Source: Megaleporinus macrocephalus (lineage: Eukaryota > Chordata > Actinopteri > Characiformes > Anostomidae). Taken from it: 64,000 nt of DNA. The stretch spans positions 41,392,122 through 41,456,121 of the forward strand of contig CM038717.1 in assembly GCA_021613375.1 (NCBI GenBank). The letters run 5' to 3'. The notes beneath the pieces are model-generated. The model searched no databases. It was not told the origin of the DNA and saw only the letters and a program-made list of their open reading frames with translations. This document shows, piece by piece, positions 61,186 through 64,000 of the stretch (within the stretch, counting starts at the first letter, position 1; each line of letters begins with the position of its first letter). The position numbers were made by a program, and so were the translations under genes.

Positions 61186-61690
61186 CCTTCTATCTACACT
61201 CACTGTCCACTGTATCAGCTCCACTGACCACACAGGACCTCCACTCACTGTCCACTGTATCAGCTCCACTGACCATACAGGACCTCCACACACTGTCCAC
61301 TGTATCAGCTCCACTGACCATACAGGACCTCCACTCACTGTCCACTGTATCAGCTCCACTGACCATACAGGACCTCCACTCACTGTCCACTGTATCAGCT
61401 CCACTGACCATACAGGACCTCCACTCACTGTCCACTGTATCAGCTCCACTGACCATACAGGAGCTCCACTCACTGTCCACTGTATCAGCTCCACTGACCA
61501 TACAGGACCTCCACTCACTGTCCACTGTATCAGCTCCACTGACCATACAGGACCTCCACTCACTGTCCACTGTATCAGCTCCACTGACCATACAGGACCT
61601 CCACTCACTGTCCACTGTATCAGCTCCACTGACCATACAGGACCTACACTCACTGTCCACTGTATCAGCTCCACTGACCATACAGGAGCT
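61186..61690. repeat. 45-bp minisatellite grown from a dispersed fish repeat
   Basis: About 11 copies joining TCACTGTCCACTGTATCAGC, TCCACTGACCATACAGG and ACCTCCAC, nearly identical. The right flank (61684-61745: ACAGACTGTAGTTCATCTG, then TTCTCTGTATACTTTATTA) continues as a sequence I know as a common teleost dispersed repeat that also carries the monomer text once. The 45-bp period is a multiple of three, which opens frames on both strands. Confidence 0.94.
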
Positions 61691-61734
61691 CCACTTACAG
61701 ACTGTAGTTCATCTGATTCTCTGTATACTTTATT

Positions 61735-63442
61735 ACTCTGTTCTTTAATAATGTACTGTTCTGCACAGTATTGTATTGTACTGTAATGTAATGTTCTGTA
61801 CAGTAATGTAATGTACTGTAGTATACGGTATTGTACTGTTCAGTATTGTATTGTATTGTAATGTACTGTTCTGTACAGTAATGTAATGTACTGTAGTATA
61901 CGGTATTGTACTGTTCAGTATTGTATTGTATTGTAATGTAATGTAATGTACAGTAATATATTATACTATAGTATACGGTATTATACTGTACACCATTGTA
62001 TTATACTGTAATGTAATGTTCTGTACTGTTCTGTATGGTAATGTAATGTACTGTAGTATACGGTGTTGTACTGTACAGTATTGTATTGTACTGTAATGTA
62101 CTGTTCTGTACAGTAATGTAATGTATTTTACTAAAGTATACGGTGTTGTACTGTACAGTATTGTATAGTAATGTAATGTACTGTAGTATACAGTGTTGTA
62201 CTGTACAGTATTGTATAGTAATGTAATGTACTGTAGTATACGGTGTTGTACTGTACAGTATTGTATTGTACTGTAATGTACTGTTCTGTACAGTAATGTA
62301 ATGTATTGTACTATAGTATACGGTGTTGTACTGTACAGTATTGTATTGTACTGTAATGTACTGTTCTGTACAGTAATGTAATGTATTGTACTAAAGTATA
62401 CGGTGTTGTACTGTACAGTATTGTATAGTAATGTAATGTACTGTAGTATACAGTGTTGTACTGTACAGTATTGTATAATAATGTAATGTACTGTAGTATA
62501 CGGTGTTGTACTGTACAGTATTGTATTGTACTGTAATGTACTGTTCTGTACAGTAATGTAATGTAATGTACTATAGTATACGGTGTTGTACTGTACAGTA
62601 TTGTACTGTAATTTAATGTTCTGTACAGTTTTGTATTGTATTGTACTGTAATGTATTGTACTATAGTATACAGTATTGTACTGTACAGTATTGTATTGTA
62701 CAGTATTGTATTGTATTGTATTGTACTGTAATGTATGGTTCTATAGTATACGGTATTGTTCTGTACAGTATTGTATTGTACTGTAATGTAATGTTCTGTA
62801 CTGTACAGTAATGTATTGTACTATAGTATACGGTATTGTACTGTACAGTAATGTATTGTACTGTAATGTAATGTTCTGTACTGTACAGTAATGTATTGTA
62901 CTATAGTATACATTATTGTACTGTACAGTAATGTATTGTACTGTAATGTAATGTTCTGTACTGTACAGTAATGTATTGTACTATAGTATACGGTATTGTA
63001 CTGTACAGTATTGTATTATACAGTATTGTATTGTATTTTATTGTACTGTAATGTAATGTTCTGTACTGTACAGTAATGTATTGTACTATAGTATACGGTA
63101 TTGTACTGTACAGTAATGTATTGTACTGTAATGTAATGTTCTGTACTGTACAGTAATGTATTGTACTATAGTATACAGTATTGTACTGTACAGTAATGTA
63201 TTGTACTGTACTGTAATGTTCTGTACTGTACAGTAATGTATTGTACTATAGTATACAGTATTGTACTGTACAGTATTGTATTATACAGTATTGTATTGTA
63301 TTTTATTGTACTGTAATGTAATGTTCTGTACTGTACAGTAATGTATTGTACTATAGTATACGGTATTGTACTGTACAGTAATGTATTGTACTGTAATGTA
63401 ATGTTCTGTACTGTACAGTAATGTATTGTACTGTAATGTAAT
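61735..63442. repeat. TGTA-based array rich in palindromes
   Basis: About 1.7 kb of 5-bp-stepped words (TGTAC, TGTAT, TGTAA) forming longer units such as TTGTACTATAGTATACGGTA and TTGTACTGTACAGTAATG. The 12-bp perfect palindrome TACTGTACAGTA and the shorter ones ACTATAGT and GTATAC recur in most units. Larger units of about 60-120 bp are repeated on top. Confidence 0.94.
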
Positions 63443-64000
63443 GCTGGACTGTGTATATGTGTTGATCAGAGCTGAACTCCGGGCAGCGGTGCTGCAGAAC
63501 CGCTCCAGAGTAAAAAATGACCTGCAGCCGAATTCTGACAGCAGAGAGATGGAAAAGAGGAATTAATCTCCAAAACCACTTTCAATACACTCAGAGAGAA
63601 GAAAGAGAGAGTTAGAGATCAGCAGCAGTACACAAACTCACCCCGAAACAATACACCCTCTTCACACACAGACTTCAGTTTGAATTAGGAGCTAATCTGT
63701 TACCCAGAAACAGAGCTGTCCATCTCCCGCTGGAATCTGAGGACTGTGTACGTTAGAGGTCAGCACCGGCGCCATAAAAGTCATATTGGAAAAATCACAT
63801 TATATAATTATAATTTATGTTATTGAGGATTTGGGTGGAATTGCTGATGGTACCTGACAGAGAACAATGTTCACCCTCCTCTGATCAACCCCCTTTGATC
63901 TTTACATTATTTCAATATGTAATATTTAATATGGTGGACCTCGATACTGAGGAGCTCCACAACGTCTGTGGTTTGATTTTCTTTTACTGTCCTGTAGATC
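63443..64000. other. Unique sequence at the right edge
   Basis: Balanced composition with GAGGAATTAATCTCC at about 63558-63572. No exon or repeat recognised; continues beyond the window. Confidence 0.45.

Noticed and set aside
61173..61786. Frames of about 160-200 codons on both strands with a 15-residue period
   Set aside because: 45 bp is a multiple of three and the monomer lacks stops; no gene context.
1..64000. Telomeric TTAGGG repeats or a centromeric 171/180-bp satellite
   Set aside because: None seen; the arrays have other monomers and short total lengths.

Overview
The window looks like nuclear DNA from a teleost fish. The evidence is one clear vertebrate coding exon (a netrin-G2 first coding exon), fish-type LINE reverse-transcriptase remnants, retroposon tails, hAT-type non-autonomous DNA transposons, long dinucleotide and GATA microsatellites and one assembly gap (999 N). 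An otophysan (characiform or siluriform) is my guess from the style of the dispersed repeats, but no species can be fixed from sequence alone. No bacterial, organellar, viral or CRISPR content was seen, and I saw no tRNA or rRNA gene.

Layout. A 20-bp satellite fills 1-2551 and continues past the window edge. A 50/54-bp satellite fills 3962-6800. The stretch 6801-17574 is mostly single-copy sequence. It holds a retroposon tail (10542-10680), two hAT-type elements (11708-12238 and 16074-16670, both with 8-bp target duplications), a long perfect hairpin (15510-15543) and the netrin-G2 exon on the minus strand (13033-13263). A CpG island at about 20640-21250 carries strong splice donors facing both ways and may be the netrin-G2 promoter or a bidirectional promoter. 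From 21282 to the end the window is a near-continuous chain of tandem arrays with monomers of 13, 27, 42, 15-18, 29, 31, 79, 17, 32 and 45 bp, long GT-rich and CT-rich tracts, a GACA/GATA-type array and a TGTA-based array. Short unique islands lie between them. By my count roughly 35 of the 63 kb of called sequence is tandem repeat.

How the parts relate. Only netrin-G2 is convincingly protein-coding. Its transcript runs right to left, its next exon is not in the window, and the left-hand satellites therefore probably sit in its first coding intron. Almost all long open frames in the window are by-products of stop-free tandem repeats and are not genes. Several arrays show where they came from: one grew from a dispersed element and was later split by a retroposon, one grew from another dispersed repeat, and three neighbouring 32-bp arrays are diverged versions of one ancestral monomer that also occurs inside LINE remnants. 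A few unique islands rich in TAATT-type homeodomain cores are candidate conserved regulatory elements.
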